Source: [Eubacterium] saphenum (lineage in GTDB: Bacteria > Bacillota > Clostridia > Peptostreptococcales > Anaerovoracaceae). Taken from it: a DNA stretch of 64,000 bases. Of the stretch, positions 43,104 through 50,651 are shown piece after piece. The translations under genes and the position numbers were made by a program. Below the pieces are notes generated by a model that saw only the letters and a program-made list of their open reading frames with translations, searched no databases and had not been told where the DNA came from. How positions within the stretch are numbered: the first letter of the stretch is position 1; the number at the start of each line of letters is the position of its first letter. The stretch is taken from NCBI GenBank assembly GCA_004555725.1, contig SFHC01000009.1, positions 1 through 64,000 of the forward strand, read 5' to 3'.

Positions 43104-44591
43104 ATGGGATGCACGACAATTCTGGTTGGTAAGAATGCAACCTATGACGGATCTACGTTTATGGCGAGAGATGATGATTCCGGTTCTGATGACTTCAACA
43201 TTAAGAAGTTTGAGGTCGTAATGCCTGAGGATCAGCCGCGTCACTATAAATCGGTTCTTTCTGCGTTTGAGATGGACCTTCCGGATAATCCGATGCCGTA
43301 TACGGAGACACCGGACGCGGTTCAGAAAGCCGGCGGAATCTGGGGCCAGGGCGGAATTAACGCTGCCAATGTTGCAATGACAGCGACGGAGACGATTACA
43401 ACCAATCCGTCTGTACAGGGTGCGGACCCGCTGGCAATGGATGGAATCGGTGAAGAGGACATGCCGACACTGGTTCTTCCGTATATTCATTCCGCCAGAG
43501 AGGGTGTAGAGCGTCTGGGCGCGATTCTGGAGAAGTACGGCACCTATGAGTTCAATGCCATCGGATTCCAGGATGTCAATGACATCTGGTGGCTGGAAAC
43601 TATCGGCGGCCATCACTGGATTGCAAAGCGTGTGCCGGATGACTGCTACGTTGTCATGCCGAACCAGATGGGAATCGATTCCTTTGACTTTGTTGACGCG
43701 TTCGGCGAGCAGAAGGATCATATGTGTTCTTCTGATATGATTGAGTTCGTGGAGAAATACCACCTTGACCGGACAATGGATGAAGACAGAGATTACGACG
43801 ACCTCAGAAAATGCACAGATTTTGACAGCCGCGCGGCTTTTGGAAGCCACGACGATTCGGATCATACTTATAACACGCCTAGAGCATGGTTTATCGAGCG
43901 GTATCTGAATCCGAACACCTTTATCTGGGACGGCCCGGATGCGGACTTTACGCCGATGTCGGATGACCTTCCGTGGTGCCTGCAGCCGGAGCATAAGATC
44001 AATATCGAAGAGATCAAATACACCATGTCCGGTTATTATCAGAACACCCCGTATGATCCGTACGGCGGATACGGCCCGGATGAGTGGCGCGGAAAGTTCC
44101 GCCCGATCGGAATCAACAGAAACAGTGTGCTGTCTCTGACACAGATCCGTCCGTACATGCCGGAAGAGATTCAGTGCCTGCAGTGGGTTGCTCTGGGTTC
44201 ATGCGCATTCAACGCGTTCGTCCCGTTCTACACCAATGTTGAGACAACGCCAGAGTATTTCCAGAACACAACCGCGAAAGTATCGACGGATAATTTCTAC
44301 TGGTCCAACCGCCTGATTGCAGCTATGGCTGATGCACACTTCCAGCTGTGCGCAAACTATGTCGAGCAGTATCAGAATGCCATCGCGTATAAGGCGCACG
44401 CTCTGATTCACAGCACCGACGAGGCCTATGCGCAGGAGAAGCCGGATGGAGATGCGCTCCATCGTTTCCTGGAGAAAGCCAACCAGGAGATGTCTGATTA
44501 TACACAGGAGCAGACCGATAAACTGATGGATCAGGTTCTCTTTACGGCAAGCATGAACATGAAAAATAAGTACGCGAGATCAGACGCGTAA
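43104..44591 (+). CDS. C69 family dipeptidase
   Basis: This is a 495-residue N-terminal-nucleophile hydrolase. It begins MGCTTILVGKNATYDGS; Cys3 is the likely nucleophile exposed by removal of the first residues. Further family segments are MARDDDSG, NAANVAMTATETIT and WWLETIGGHHW. C69 enzymes (PepD-like) release amino acids from dipeptides in the cytoplasm. ATG 43104 has GGAGG 9 nt upstream. It is monocistronic, with a CodY-like box in its promoter and a strong terminator. Confidence 0.92.
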   Translation: MGCTTILVGKNATYDGSTFMARDDDSGSDDFNIKKFEVVMPEDQPRHYKSVLSAFEMDLPDNPMPYTETPDAVQKAGGIWGQGGINAANVAMTATETITTNPSVQGADPLAMDGIGEEDMPTLVLPYIHSAREGVERLGAILEKYGTYEFNAIGFQDVNDIWWLETIGGHHWIAKRVPDDCYVVMPNQMGIDSFDFVDAFGEQKDHMCSSDMIEFVEKYHLDRTMDEDRDYDDLRKCTDFDSRAAFGSHDDSDHTYNTPRAWFIERYLNPNTFIWDGPDADFTPMSDDLPWCLQPEHKINIEEIKYTMSGYYQNTPYDPYGGYGPDEWRGKFRPIGINRNSVLSLTQIRPYMPEEIQCLQWVALGSCAFNAFVPFYTNVETTPEYFQNTTAKVSTDNFYWSNRLIAAMADAHFQLCANYVEQYQNAIAYKAHALIHSTDEAYAQEKPDGDALHRFLEKANQEMSDYTQEQTDKLMDQVLFTASMNMKNKYARSDA

Positions 44592-44615
44592 CTGAAGAGC
44601 AGTCTGACAAAAATA

Positions 44616-44671
44616 ACAAGGGGGTGCTGCATCAGGCAAAACTTTCGCCTAGGGCAGCATCCCCTGTTTTT
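44616..44671 (+). terminator. Terminator of the dipeptidase gene
   Basis: AACAAGGGG plus TGCTGC pair with GCAGCA plus CCCCTGTT, followed by five T residues. Confidence 0.85.
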
Positions 44672-44757
44672 CAAGGACATCCCGAGTCAGCGGATTCCGG
44701 GAACGTCAGCATCATGAGCTGTTATACAGATCATATAAATCATATAGTGAGGCAATG

Positions 44758-44786
44758 AAAAAGCGGACTGAAAAACAGTCCGCTTT
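44758..44786 (-). terminator. Terminator of tRNA-Ala
   Basis: An 11-bp perfect stem AAAGCGGACTG/CAGTCCGCTTT with a five-base loop lies next to the tRNA 3' end. On the minus strand it ends in five T residues. Confidence 0.88.
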
Positions 44787-44791
44787 CTGCA

Positions 44792-44867
44792 TGGTGGAGA
44801 TAAGGGGGATCGAACCCCTGACCTACGAGCTGCGAGTCCGTCGCTCTCCCAGCTGAGCTATATCCCC
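44792..44867 (-). tRNA. tRNA-Ala (anticodon CGC), CCA encoded
   Basis: The minus strand gives acceptor GGGGATA with TATCTCC, including the G3-U70 wobble that defines alanine identity. Discriminator A and an encoded CCA follow. The D arm is GCTC/GAGC, the anticodon loop CTCGCAG with CGC, and the T arm AGGGGTTCGATCCCCCT. The last anticodon-stem pair (31-39) is A-C, a mismatch, and position 30-40 is G-U. It reads GCG alanine codons. Confidence 0.93.
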
Positions 44868-44885
44868 ATGCCCTTAACAACCTTC

Positions 44886-44933
44886 ATTATATTCCTGCCG
44901 CTGTATTAAATCAATGTATTTATTTAATACAGC
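44886..44933 (-). promoter_or_regulatory. Promoter of tRNA-Ala overlapped by a 12-bp palindrome
   Basis: On the minus strand TTGATT (44909-44914), 17 nt, TATAAT (44886-44891). A perfect 12-bp inverted repeat (44900-44911 with 44922-44933, 10-nt loop) covers the -35. Confidence 0.7.
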
Positions 44934-44952
44934 AAGAATAAAGAGTATTCTA

Positions 44953-44982
44953 TTCAATCCGGGACAGGGGAAATGATATACT
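44953..44982 (+). promoter_or_regulatory. Probable promoter of the histidine phosphatase gene
   Basis: TTCAAT (44953-44958), 18 nt, TATACT (44977-44982). It is divergent from tRNA-Ala and 45 nt upstream of the start codon. Confidence 0.5.
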
Positions 44983-45027
44983 GGAAATATATCCATTATT
45001 ATCAGCAGAACACGGGGTGAAATACAG

Positions 45028-45624
45028 ATGAAGTTATATATCATGCGGCACGGACAGACCAATATGAATGTCACGGGAAAGATGCAGGGGCATATCGACT
45101 GCCCGCTGAATGAAACCGGCAGAATGCAGGCCGGAAATGCGGCACAGCTGATCAGGCGGCGTGGACTGCAGTTTACAAAGATCATCACCAGTCACCTGGA
45201 CCGCACCAGGGAGACCGCCGAGCTGGCAACCGGAATACCGCGAGGACAGTACAGCACCGATGACCGCATCATTGAACTGGACTACGGCCCGTGGGACGGA
45301 AAAACGTACCAGGAAATGGGGCCGGAGATGCTGGCGTTCCTGAATGATCCAGTTCATGTTTCCGCCCCGGAAGGAATTGAACCTCTGGAGCATATTACAG
45401 AGAGAGTCGGGGAATTTCTTACAGATCTTCCGGCAAAATGCGATGCGCAAGATTCAGTCCTGGTCGTCAGTCACGGTGTGGCGATACGCGCGATGTTCGG
45501 ATGGATCCGCGGGCTGAACAAACCGGGAAATGAAATCTGGCGCATGCCGGTCGACAACTGTTCGATATTTGAAAGTGAGTGGAGTGAGCACAGAGGATGG
45601 TCAGTTCCGGAAGAGCTGAAATAA
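45028..45624 (+). CDS. Histidine phosphatase family protein (phosphoglycerate mutase-like)
   Basis: This 198-residue enzyme has the phosphohistidine motif MRHGQTNMN at residues 6-14 and the second catalytic His in VVSHGVAIRAM near residue 150. A conserved TSHLDRTRETAEL segment is also seen. The length suits the cofactor-dependent phosphatase branch rather than glycolytic mutase. Substrates of this branch vary and cannot be read here. GGGGTG precedes ATG 45028. Transcribed alone. Confidence 0.9.
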   Translation: MKLYIMRHGQTNMNVTGKMQGHIDCPLNETGRMQAGNAAQLIRRRGLQFTKIITSHLDRTRETAELATGIPRGQYSTDDRIIELDYGPWDGKTYQEMGPEMLAFLNDPVHVSAPEGIEPLEHITERVGEFLTDLPAKCDAQDSVLVVSHGVAIRAMFGWIRGLNKPGNEIWRMPVDNCSIFESEWSEHRGWSVPEELK

Positions 45625-45662
45625 CAGGGATATGACTGAGTGAGAGGTGACTTAGATAATTA

Positions 45663-45779
45663 TGGAGATGCAAGGATCCCCTTGTCCATTACTATTCCAA
45701 GTTCGGTTTTGTCGATGAAGGAATGTCTGAATCCACCCACGGCGGCGTTCCATGGCATGAGATGCGTCTGACATTCTGA
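45663..45779 (+). pseudogene. C-terminal fragment of a GNAT acetyltransferase
   Basis: The frame ending at TGA 45777-45779 reads HYYSKFGFVDEGMSESTHGG then VPWHEMRLTF. This matches the acetyl-CoA-domain end of GNAT N-acetyltransferases (typical YxKFGFxxxGMSxSxHGG). A stop codon lies just upstream in frame (45657-45659), and there is no start codon or ribosome site. Only about 38 codons survive, directly after the phosphatase gene. This is a decayed gene remnant. Confidence 0.7.
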
Positions 45780-45791
45780 TTGCGGACAAAA

Positions 45792-45833
45792 AGAAAAAAC
45801 AGCTGTTCCTGCGCGGGACAGCTGTTTTATTGC
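45792..45833. terminator. Terminator of uraA-corA
   Basis: ACAGCTGTTCC pairs with GGGACAGCTGT around TGCGC. On the minus strand a long T-rich run follows, ending the corA transcript. Confidence 0.85.
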
Positions 45834-45851
45834 AAGGAAATAATGGGATGG

Positions 45852-46631
45852 TTAAAACCATTTATTGCGCTTGCAGATCCAGATCATGAGTAAAATGACG
45901 AGGATACTGAGCGAGATGACGAACGGATAGCCAAAACGCCAGTGTATCTCCGGCATTCTCAGGTTCATGCCGTACCAGCCGGTGATCACCTGAAGTGGCA
46001 GGAAAATCGTGGTGATTATGGTGAGGAATTTCATGGTGTTATTCTGCTGAATATCAACCTGAGACTGATATGCGTCGCGGACTTCCTCGGCAAATTCCTG
46101 CGTTCTGAGAATGACCTTATAGAGCCGGTCAAATTTTTTGCTGATAAAGCTGAAATCGGAATCCATTTCCATCAGATCGTCCGTGATGAATTCCATCAGT
46201 TCGTAATAACGCTTTCTGCGGAGAATCTCACGGCGCAGCTTGCGGATTTCATCGATTCCGTCGCGGTTCGGCGTCTTCTGCGCGAATAAATGGTCTTCCA
46301 GACTCTGAACCTCTTTTTCAAGGTTCTGGAGGTCATACATATCGTTCTTTGAGATCCTCTGCAGAAAGATATTGGCTTCTTCGATTCCGGTTGTTCCGTC
46401 CACGGAAGAGGCGACTTTACGCAGATGGAGAGAGTCCGTCATGACACAGCACTGGTCCAGATCTGCGTAGATGGTGACGCGCCGGCGGTTGATGTAATGG
46501 AAGGTAATGAGGTAGGCCTTTTTCCCGACTTTTACGGCGTAGTCGCGGCTGTCCCGCACCTCCATAACTTCCGGCGTGTCAGCCAGAGAAGCGAATTCAT
46601 TCTTTTCTTTTGCATTGAAGACCTTAATCAT
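45852..46631 (-). CDS. corA: CorA family divalent cation transporter
   Basis: This 259-residue protein has a soluble N-terminal domain and helices to about residue 195. Two C-terminal membrane helices are separated by the pore-mouth motif YGMN (in GWYGMNLRMPE). CorA proteins move Mg(II), sometimes Co(II) or Ni(II). It is shorter than the E. coli protein (316) but has all key parts. The start ATG 46631 has GAGG 7 nt upstream; an in-frame GTG at 46643 is less likely. It follows uraA by 33 nt, so it is probably cotranscribed. Confidence 0.9.
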   Translation of the reverse strand: MIKVFNAKEKNEFASLADTPEVMEVRDSRDYAVKVGKKAYLITFHYINRRRVTIYADLDQCCVMTDSLHLRKVASSVDGTTGIEEANIFLQRISKNDMYDLQNLEKEVQSLEDHLFAQKTPNRDGIDEIRKLRREILRRKRYYELMEFITDDLMEMDSDFSFISKKFDRLYKVILRTQEFAEEVRDAYQSQVDIQQNNTMKFLTIITTIFLPLQVITGWYGMNLRMPEIHWRFGYPFVISLSILVILLMIWICKRNKWF

Positions 46632-46664
46632 AGTATGCCTCACAAGTCTGTTTACAGTTCTTTT

Positions 46665-47999
46665 TTAAACATTATAGGTGCCGTATTTATCCTTGTCTAC
46701 ATCCTTTCCGTCACGGAAGGAATATTCATTTCCAGGAAGGACTGCGTTTGCAATGATTCCGACGAGTGATGCGATGGCAAGGCCGGACAGTGTGATAGTG
46801 AATCCGCCTGCATGGAAAGTCAGGCCCTGTTTGTCGCCGAAGGTAAACCCGAGTCCGCAGACCAGAATCAGCGCAGCGATGATGGTGTTGCGTGTGCGTG
46901 TGAAATCGACATGGTTTTCTACAATGTTGCGGACGCCGACCGCAGAAATCATGCCGTACAGAATCAGGGAGATTCCGCCGATCGTTGCTGCCGGAATGGA
47001 ACGGATCAAAAATCCGATCTTAGGAATAAACCCGAGGAGAATCGCAAAGCATGCCGCAATTTCAATGACGCGCGGATCATAAATGCCGGTCAGCGCGAGA
47101 ACGCCGGTGTTTTCTCCGTACGTTGTGTTTGCCGGTGCGCCGAACGCAGCTGCCAGACAGGTTGCGAGACCGTCTCCGAGGAGGGTTCTGTGGAGTCCAG
47201 GATTTTCAATGTAGTTTCGGTGTGTAGTTGCACCGATTGCGGTGATGTCGCCGATGTGCTCCATCATGGTTGCGAGCGCGAGAGGAACGATGGTGATGAT
47301 CGCTGACAGGTCAAACTTCATCATCGTTACCGGCGGAGCGGCGATCCATTTTTCCTGTGTAATGGCGGAGATGTCTACGACGTGCAGGAGACAGGCGACG
47401 GTGTAAGAGACGAGGACGCCAAGGATGATCGGGATGATCTTGGTCATGCCTTTTCCCCAGATATTGAAGAAGATGATGGTAAGCAGGGCGGCGAGCGCGA
47501 CAATCCAGTTGGTCCTGCAGTTCGCAATTGCGTTCGGCGCCAAGGTCAGGCCGATGCAGATAATGATCGGTCCGGTGACAATCGGCGGGAAATACCGCAT
47601 GACTCGGTGCGGGCCGAACGCCTTCATGAATGCGGAGAGAACGACATAAAGCAGGCCCGCGCAGAAGACGCCTCCGCAGGCATACGGCAGCATTTTCTCA
47701 TTTGGCGCTCCGTTTTTCAGGAGAGGGGCGACTGCTGCGTATCCGCCCAGAAAGGCAAAGGATGAACCGAGGAACGCCGGGACTTTTCCCTTGGTAATGA
47801 TGTGAAAAAGCAACGTGCCGAGACCGGCGAACAGCAGTGTTGTAGACACATTCAGACCGGTCAGCAGCGGAACCATGACCGTGGCGCCGAACATCGCAAA
47901 GGTATGCTGCAGTCCCAGAATGAGCATTTTAGGTGTGCCCAGTTTCCGTGCATCGTAGATTTCGACCGGTTTGTTCTTGGTCTTTTTTTCTTTTGTCAT
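46665..47999 (-). CDS. uraA: Uracil/xanthine permease (NCS2 family)
   Basis: This 444-residue membrane protein has about 14 hydrophobic segments and NCS2 signatures. The signatures are LGLQHTFAMFGATVMVPLL near the start, the TM8 region with the conserved Glu in ATMMEHIGDI, and GAPANTTYGENTGVLALTG. This pattern matches uracil permeases (UraA/PyrP). I chose ATG 47999 with AAAGGA upstream. A longer open frame reaching 48233 only translates the structured leader. It heads a uraA-corA unit under a leader terminator. Confidence 0.92.
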   Translation of the reverse strand: MTKEKKTKNKPVEIYDARKLGTPKMLILGLQHTFAMFGATVMVPLLTGLNVSTTLLFAGLGTLLFHIITKGKVPAFLGSSFAFLGGYAAVAPLLKNGAPNEKMLPYACGGVFCAGLLYVVLSAFMKAFGPHRVMRYFPPIVTGPIIICIGLTLAPNAIANCRTNWIVALAALLTIIFFNIWGKGMTKIIPIILGVLVSYTVACLLHVVDISAITQEKWIAAPPVTMMKFDLSAIITIVPLALATMMEHIGDITAIGATTHRNYIENPGLHRTLLGDGLATCLAAAFGAPANTTYGENTGVLALTGIYDPRVIEIAACFAILLGFIPKIGFLIRSIPAATIGGISLILYGMISAVGVRNIVENHVDFTRTRNTIIAALILVCGLGFTFGDKQGLTFHAGGFTITLSGLAIASLVGIIANAVLPGNEYSFRDGKDVDKDKYGTYNV

Positions 48000-48080
48000 A
48001 ATAGATCCTTTCATGAATACAAGCGGAACCGGCGCGTGAAATCGTCTGATCGTTATGCGGGGAGTTCGGAATGCGCGCAC

Positions 48081-48186
48081 AAAAAAAGCCCTCTCTGGCT
48101 GGGCGCCAGAGCAGGCTGGTTCGTGCTGTACGCAGCCGCAGTTCCTTACCGGGTATGAACCGGTATGCGGCGGCCCCCTGGCAGCC
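48081..48186 (-). promoter_or_regulatory. uraA leader: aptamer-like fold with overlapping terminator
   Basis: RNA reads on the minus strand. P1 GGCUG (48182-48186) pairs with CAGCC (48114-48118). It encloses a hairpin GCCGC/GCGGC and ACCGG/CCGGU with an asymmetric internal loop (CGCAU against AAGGAACU), then a purine-rich 3' strand. The P1 3' strand overlaps the 5' arm of a terminator: AGCC plus CTCTGGC pair with GCCAGAG plus GGCT, followed by seven T residues (48081-48117). The two folds exclude each other. The terminator strand contains CCAGAGAGG, also the core of the Bacillus PyrR-binding loop. Control by uracil nucleotides, through PyrR or directly, is a hypothesis. Confidence 0.6.
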
Positions 48187-48228
48187 GATCTTGTCACAGT
48201 TTCGGTGCCGGTAAATTCTATTAGAATA

Positions 48229-48258
48229 ATCATACTGGACGTGTGTGCGGATTGTCAA
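48229..48258 (-). promoter_or_regulatory. Promoter of uraA-corA
   Basis: On the minus strand TTGACA (48253-48258), 18 nt, TATGAT (48229-48234). Transcription starts near 48222, giving a leader of about 220 nt. It is divergent from lexA. Confidence 0.75.
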
Positions 48259-48270
48259 GAAGAAAAATAG

Positions 48271-48309
48271 CGAACAAGTGTTTACAATTTGTTCGCGCCA
48301 TGATAGAAT
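48271..48309 (+). promoter_or_regulatory. lexA promoter with LexA (DinR) box
   Basis: CGAACAAGTGTTTA (48271-48284) fits the Firmicute SOS box CGAACRNRYGTTYC at all but the last position. It overlaps the -35 TTTACA (48281-48286), which is followed by 17 nt and TAGAAT (48304-48309). LexA should repress its own gene here. Confidence 0.8.
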
Positions 48310-48360
48310 GAAAATGATTAGGGAAGACGCCTGAGTAGTATACCTGATGGAGGATTGGGC

Positions 48361-49020
48361 ATGGATAAACACGGTGAATTGAAGGAACGGGAGAAGAAGA
48401 TTCTGGAGTTTATGGAGGCGGAAATTGTCGAGAAGGGATATCCGCCGACTGTTCGTGAGATCTGCCACGCTGTGAATATCAAGTCGACTTCCACAGCGCA
48501 TAAGGACATCAACAGTCTGGTCGAGAAGGGATACCTGAAGAAGGATCCTTCTAAGCCGCGGGCGCTGATGCTGGTTCAGGAGAAGGTCGGAGAAGTTCTG
48601 AACGACGTTCGTGAAGAGGCAGAAGTGGAAGAACAGCCGGTTGTGAATGTGCCGGTTGTCGGCCGTGTGGCAGCGGGCGTACCGATCACTGCAGAGGAGA
48701 ACATAGAAGGTACATTCCCGGTTCCGGCGCAGTATGCAGTTGGAACATGTTTTATGCTGCGCGTCCGGGGGACATCCATGATCAATATCGGCATCATGGA
48801 CGGGGATTATATCCTTGTTCGCAGTCAGAACACTGCGGAGAACGGGGATGTTGTGGTCGCCATGGTCGATGGATTTGAGAGCGAGGCGACGGTAAAGACG
48901 TTCTACAGAGAAAACGGGCATATACGTCTTCAGCCGGAGAATGACACGATGAGTCCGATCATTGTGCGCGACGTCAGCATCCAGGGAATCGTAAAGGGAG
49001 TATTCCGTTACTTTAACTGA
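48361..49020 (+). CDS. lexA: SOS repressor LexA
   Basis: This 219-residue repressor has an N-terminal winged helix (EREKKILEFMEAEI, YPPTVREICHAVNIKSTSTAHKD). The Ala-Gly self-cleavage site lies in GRVAAGVPI. The peptidase domain has the catalytic Ser in GTSMINIGIMDGD and Lys in ATVKTF. RecA-stimulated self-cleavage relieves repression after DNA damage. ATG 48361 has GGAGG 7 nt upstream. It is autoregulated through the box at 48271. Confidence 0.96.
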   Translation: MDKHGELKEREKKILEFMEAEIVEKGYPPTVREICHAVNIKSTSTAHKDINSLVEKGYLKKDPSKPRALMLVQEKVGEVLNDVREEAEVEEQPVVNVPVVGRVAAGVPITAEENIEGTFPVPAQYAVGTCFMLRVRGTSMINIGIMDGDYILVRSQNTAENGDVVVAMVDGFESEATVKTFYRENGHIRLQPENDTMSPIIVRDVSIQGIVKGVFRYFN

Positions 49021-49028
49021 GAAATCAA

Positions 49029-49213
49029 TTGACATAAGCGAATTGCTGTGATACCATAATACGGTAAATCAAGTAGAAGTTATCCGCTTCTCACCTTGCA
49101 GATGCTGTGATCTGAGTTTGCAGACACAGTTGTTTGCTGGTTTTCATTTCATTGATGAAGATGGCATTTAGCGTGTTTTCAGAGCGGGTACTTTACTGTG
49201 CCCGCTTTTCTGA
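49029..49213 (+). promoter_or_regulatory. Promoter and structured leader of infC-rpmI-rplT
   Basis: TTGACA (49029-49034), 17 nt, TACCAT (49052-49057). The leader ends in a terminator-like hairpin AGCGGG/CCCGCT then TTTTC (49184-49210), just before the infC ribosome site. Firmicute infC operons are commonly controlled by L20 binding to such leaders; that role is inferred from position, since I did not verify the L20-binding fold. Confidence 0.6.
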
Positions 49214-49233
49214 TGTAAAAGGAGGAAAATAAA

Positions 49234-49782
49234 ATTAAGCAGGAAACTAGAATCAATAATGACATTCGCGCTAAGGAACTGCGAGTAATTGATACAGACG
49301 GTTCACAGGCAGGAATTATGAGCAAACGCGACGCTCTGGCACTCGCTGAGCAGCGCGGGCTGGATCTGGTACTGATGTCGCCGAACGCGCATCCTCCTGT
49401 AGCGAAGATTCTGGACTATGGAAAGTACCGCTATGAACTCCAGAAACGCGCTAAGGAAGCAAAGAAAAAGCAGAGAACCATTCAAATCAAGGAGATCCGG
49501 CTGAGTACGTTTATCGAGGAGCATGACGTAGATGTGAAAGCAAAGACGGCATGCAAGTTCCTGAAGAACGGAGACAAAGTGAAAGTCAGCCTCCGTTTCA
49601 GAGGACGTGAGCGTGATTACGTAAACAAGGGCCGTGACGTCATGAAATCATTTGCAGATGCATGCAGTGAGTATGGCGTGATGGACAAGAAGCCGCAGTT
49701 CGAAGGAAGGAGCCTCACGATGTTCCTTTCACCGAAGCCAGCAGAGAAAAGATCCGGCAGCAAGCATAAGGATCAGGAATAA
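49234..49782 (+). CDS. infC: Translation initiation factor IF-3, AUU start
   Basis: This is a 182-residue factor. The coding frame has no ATG until codon 29, but GGAGG at 49221-49225 sits 8 nt before an ATT at 49234. The sequence from there (IKQETRINNDIRAKELRVID) is the conserved IF-3 N-terminus. An in-frame stop lies just upstream. AUU starts are a hallmark of infC and let IF-3 discriminate against its own mRNA. The middle and C-terminal domains (VKAKTACKFLKNGDKVKVSL in part) are normal. Confidence 0.93.
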   Translation: MKQETRINNDIRAKELRVIDTDGSQAGIMSKRDALALAEQRGLDLVLMSPNAHPPVAKILDYGKYRYELQKRAKEAKKKQRTIQIKEIRLSTFIEEHDVDVKAKTACKFLKNGDKVKVSLRFRGRERDYVNKGRDVMKSFADACSEYGVMDKKPQFEGRSLTMFLSPKPAEKRSGSKHKDQE

Positions 49783-49823
49783 TCCGGATAACGCTGCCGT
49801 AATTAAGAATTGGAGGGAATATC

Positions 49824-50018
49824 ATGGCAAAGATGAAGTCGCACAGAGGCGCATGCAAGAGATTTAAGGTTACCGGAAACGGCAAACTGAAGAGACATAA
49901 GGCTTACAAGGGTCATATTCTTACTAAGAAGACCGCGAAGAGAAAGAGAGCTCTCCGTCAGTCCGCAATGGCTACATCTGCGGATGAGAAGAGAATCTTA
50001 AGATCCATGGGTAAATAG
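49824..50018 (+). CDS. rpmI: Large ribosomal subunit protein L35
   Basis: This 64-residue basic protein begins [21 protein letters not shown] and has [20 protein letters not shown], typical bL35. It follows infC and precedes rplT, the universal order. A GGAGGGA site lies upstream of ATG 49824. Confidence 0.97.
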   Translation: MAKMKSHRGACKRFKVTGNGKLKRHKAYKGHILTKKTAKRKRALRQSAMATSADEKRILRSMGK

Positions 50019-50044
50019 TTCTAGAAATTCAGGAGGTAAGAATA

Positions 50045-50404
50045 ATGGCAAGAGTAAAGAAGGGTGTAAACGCTCATAAGAGACATAAGAAGGTACTGAA
50101 GCAGGCTAAGGGTTTCTACGGCCAGAAGAGCAAGAACTTCAGAGCAGCTAATCCTGCAGTTATGAGATCTCTCGCTTCCGCATATGTTGGAAGAAAGATG
50201 AAGAAGAGAGAGTACAGAAGACTGTGGATTGCCAGAATCAACGCTGCAGCAAGACAGAACGGCATGAGCTACAGCAAGCTGATCAATGGTCTGAAGAAGA
50301 GCGGCATCGACATCAACCGCAAGATGCTCTCCGAGATCGCGATCCACAACGCTGCAGACTTCACACAGCTGTGCGACACAGCAAAGAAGGCTCTGGAGGC
50401 ATAG
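50045..50404 (+). CDS. rplT: Large ribosomal subunit protein L20
   Basis: This 119-residue protein begins [20 protein letters not shown] and has [15 protein letters not shown] and [14 protein letters not shown], typical bL20. It nucleates 50S assembly and often represses its own operon by binding the leader. GGAGG lies 8 nt before the start. A strong terminator follows. Confidence 0.97.
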   Translation: MARVKKGVNAHKRHKKVLKQAKGFYGQKSKNFRAANPAVMRSLASAYVGRKMKKREYRRLWIARINAAARQNGMSYSKLINGLKKSGIDINRKMLSEIAIHNAADFTQLCDTAKKALEA

Positions 50405-50446
50405 TTGATCCTTCGGATGCAGATCTGATACATTGGTATCTATGCG

Positions 50447-50501
50447 CGCTGCCGAATACGGTGACCGTCCATGGTTCATCGTATTTCGGCAGCGTTTTTT
50501 T
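50447..50501 (+). terminator. Terminator of infC-rpmI-rplT
   Basis: CGCTGCCGAA plus ACG pair with CGT plus TTCGGCAGCG; seven T residues follow. Confidence 0.9.
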
Positions 50502-50651
50502 ATTCCTGGACAGCGGAGCGCTGTGCCGGCGAGGGCTGTTGTTTTATCCGGTGCGTTCTCGTGGTATACTGAAGACAATTCATAATTGTGTGTATGTGCA
50601 TACGGTGGTGCCGGCACGGTGTGCCGGGAATCGATGAGGAGGACCTTCAAC

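Noticed and set aside
48000..48233. N-terminal extension of uraA to 522 residues
   Set aside because: The extension translates the promoter-proximal aptamer-like and terminator sequence; the AAAGGA site and NCS2 homology support the start at 47999.
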